DNA of 33,375 nucleotides from contig CANJQJ010000034.1 in assembly GCA_947476425.1 (NCBI GenBank), forward strand, positions 1-33,375, in the 5' to 3' direction. Within the stretch, counting starts at the first letter, position 1, and the number at the start of each line of letters is the position of its first letter. The notes beneath the pieces are model-generated. The model was not told the origin of the DNA. It searched no databases and was given only the letters and a program-made list of their open reading frames with translations. Shown piece after piece: positions 33,059 through 33,375 of this stretch. The translations under genes and the position numbers were made by a program. The DNA is from Sphingomonadaceae bacterium. Its GTDB lineage: Bacteria; Pseudomonadota; Alphaproteobacteria; Sphingomonadales; Sphingomonadaceae.

Positions 33059-33196
33059 TCAGTGCGCGATCAGGAGAATGACGATTGCCGCAGTGAACAG
33101 CGCCGCAGCCGTCCCGACCCTGAACAGCGACAAAAAGCCCGAATAAGTGGCTTCATGTGCCTGCAAATCATTGTTGCCGTGAGCTTCAGCAGCCAT
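33059..33196 (-). CDS. aa3-type cytochrome c oxidase subunit IV (small)
   Basis: This 45-residue protein has a polar N-terminus (MAAEAHGNNDLQAHEATYSGF) and one transmembrane helix (RVGTAAALFTAAIVILLIAH). The H-x-x-TY-x-x-F-L pattern before the helix matches bacterial aa3 oxidase subunit IV (CoxIV family), a small accessory subunit of the respiratory oxidase. The ribosome site AGGGGG is 5 nt from the ATG. It is first in the operon with pntAA-pntAB-pntB, 4 nt before pntAA. It was identified by direct translation, as it is too short for most gene finders. Confidence 0.85.
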   Translation of the reverse strand: MAAEAHGNNDLQAHEATYSGFLSLFRVGTAAALFTAAIVILLIAH

Positions 33197-33232
33197 GCGA
33201 TCCCCCTGTCAAAACGTAATCGTCCGCTTCTA

Positions 33233-33375
33233 GGGTCAGGACTCATTGATCACAACCAGAAGATGACGGTAGCGGCGATTGCGATGGCGGACATGAAGGT
33301 GTGGGCGCAGCGATCATATCGGGTGTGAATGCGCCGCCAGTCCTTGATTTTGGCGAACAGGTTTTCGATCAAGTG
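33233..33375 (-). mobile_element. IS5-family insertion sequence, 3' end (truncated by window)
   Basis: The sequence from about 33233 (GGGTCAGGACTCATT) to the window edge is the terminal part of an IS whose transposase gene ends at 33250. GGGTCAGGACTC is the likely terminal inverted repeat. The insertion border lies about 36 bp upstream of the coxIV-like start codon. The other end lies outside the window. Confidence 0.75.
33250..33375 (-). CDS. IS5-family transposase, C-terminal fragment
   Basis: Forty-one codons in the minus frame end with TGA at 33252-33250 and read HLIENLFAKIKDWRRIHTRY (first 20 residues), then DRCAHTFMSAIAIAATVIFWL. This is the conserved C-terminus of IS5-family DDE transposases, including the Glu of the DDE set in the IENLF segment and the K/R-rich helix. 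The 5' part lies beyond the window, so whether the gene is intact is unknown. Confidence 0.85.
   Translation of the reverse strand, partial: HLIENLFAKIKDWRRIHTRYDRCAHTFMSAIAIAATVIFWL

Overview
The window looks like the chromosome of a sphingomonad (order Sphingomonadales, Alphaproteobacteria). The evidence is the GC-rich coding style, the split three-gene NAD(P) transhydrogenase preceded by a tiny aa3-type cytochrome oxidase subunit IV gene, the glmU-glmS and glyQ-glyS-ppdK arrangements, and the palindromic intergenic repeats of the 'GTCATCCCGGCG' type. No rRNA, tRNA, CRISPR array, prophage or replication origin was seen.

Layout. (1) 1-5703: a YegD-like Hsp70 chaperone gene broken by one in-frame TAA, a succinate-semialdehyde dehydrogenase (gabD), and a large DUF2339 membrane protein. 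(2) 5704-6183: the only long gene-free stretch. It holds a large compound palindrome and, on the minus strand, a candidate small RNA ending in a UUCG-tetraloop terminator. (3) 6184-19081: an accessory metabolic region. It carries a luciferase-like flavin oxidoreductase, a three-gene operon (SDR dehydrogenase and two different APH-fold small-molecule kinases), an MFS transporter, two small membrane proteins (DUF1294, DUF6629), a VOC/glyoxalase-fold protein, an alkylsulfatase-like metallo-hydrolase, an RNB exoribonuclease, an SDR lacking its catalytic residues, and an SDR-cyclase pair. Apart from the nuclease and the two small membrane proteins this reads like a degradation or modification route for an unidentified hydroxylated or ester/lactone-type compound. 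No transcription regulator is encoded in it. (4) 19261-29048: housekeeping genes: glmU-glmS (UDP-GlcNAc synthesis), divergent gph, then glyQ-glyS-ppdK. (5) 29222-33196: a secreted TraB/GumN protein, then the coxIV-like/pntAA/pntAB/pntB operon. (6) 33233-33375: the 3' end of an IS5-family element lying only about 36 bp upstream of the coxIV-pnt operon.

Points most worth a second look: the apparently recent nonsense mutation in the Hsp70-like gene; the 60-nt candidate sRNA with an exposed CCUCUCC tract; the tandem non-homologous kinases; a DUF6629 gene whose expected ATG is ATC; a MITE-like element that supplies the stop codon of the VOC gene; and the IS element crowding the transhydrogenase promoter. 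All calls are by eye from the sequence; no database search or alignment was run.
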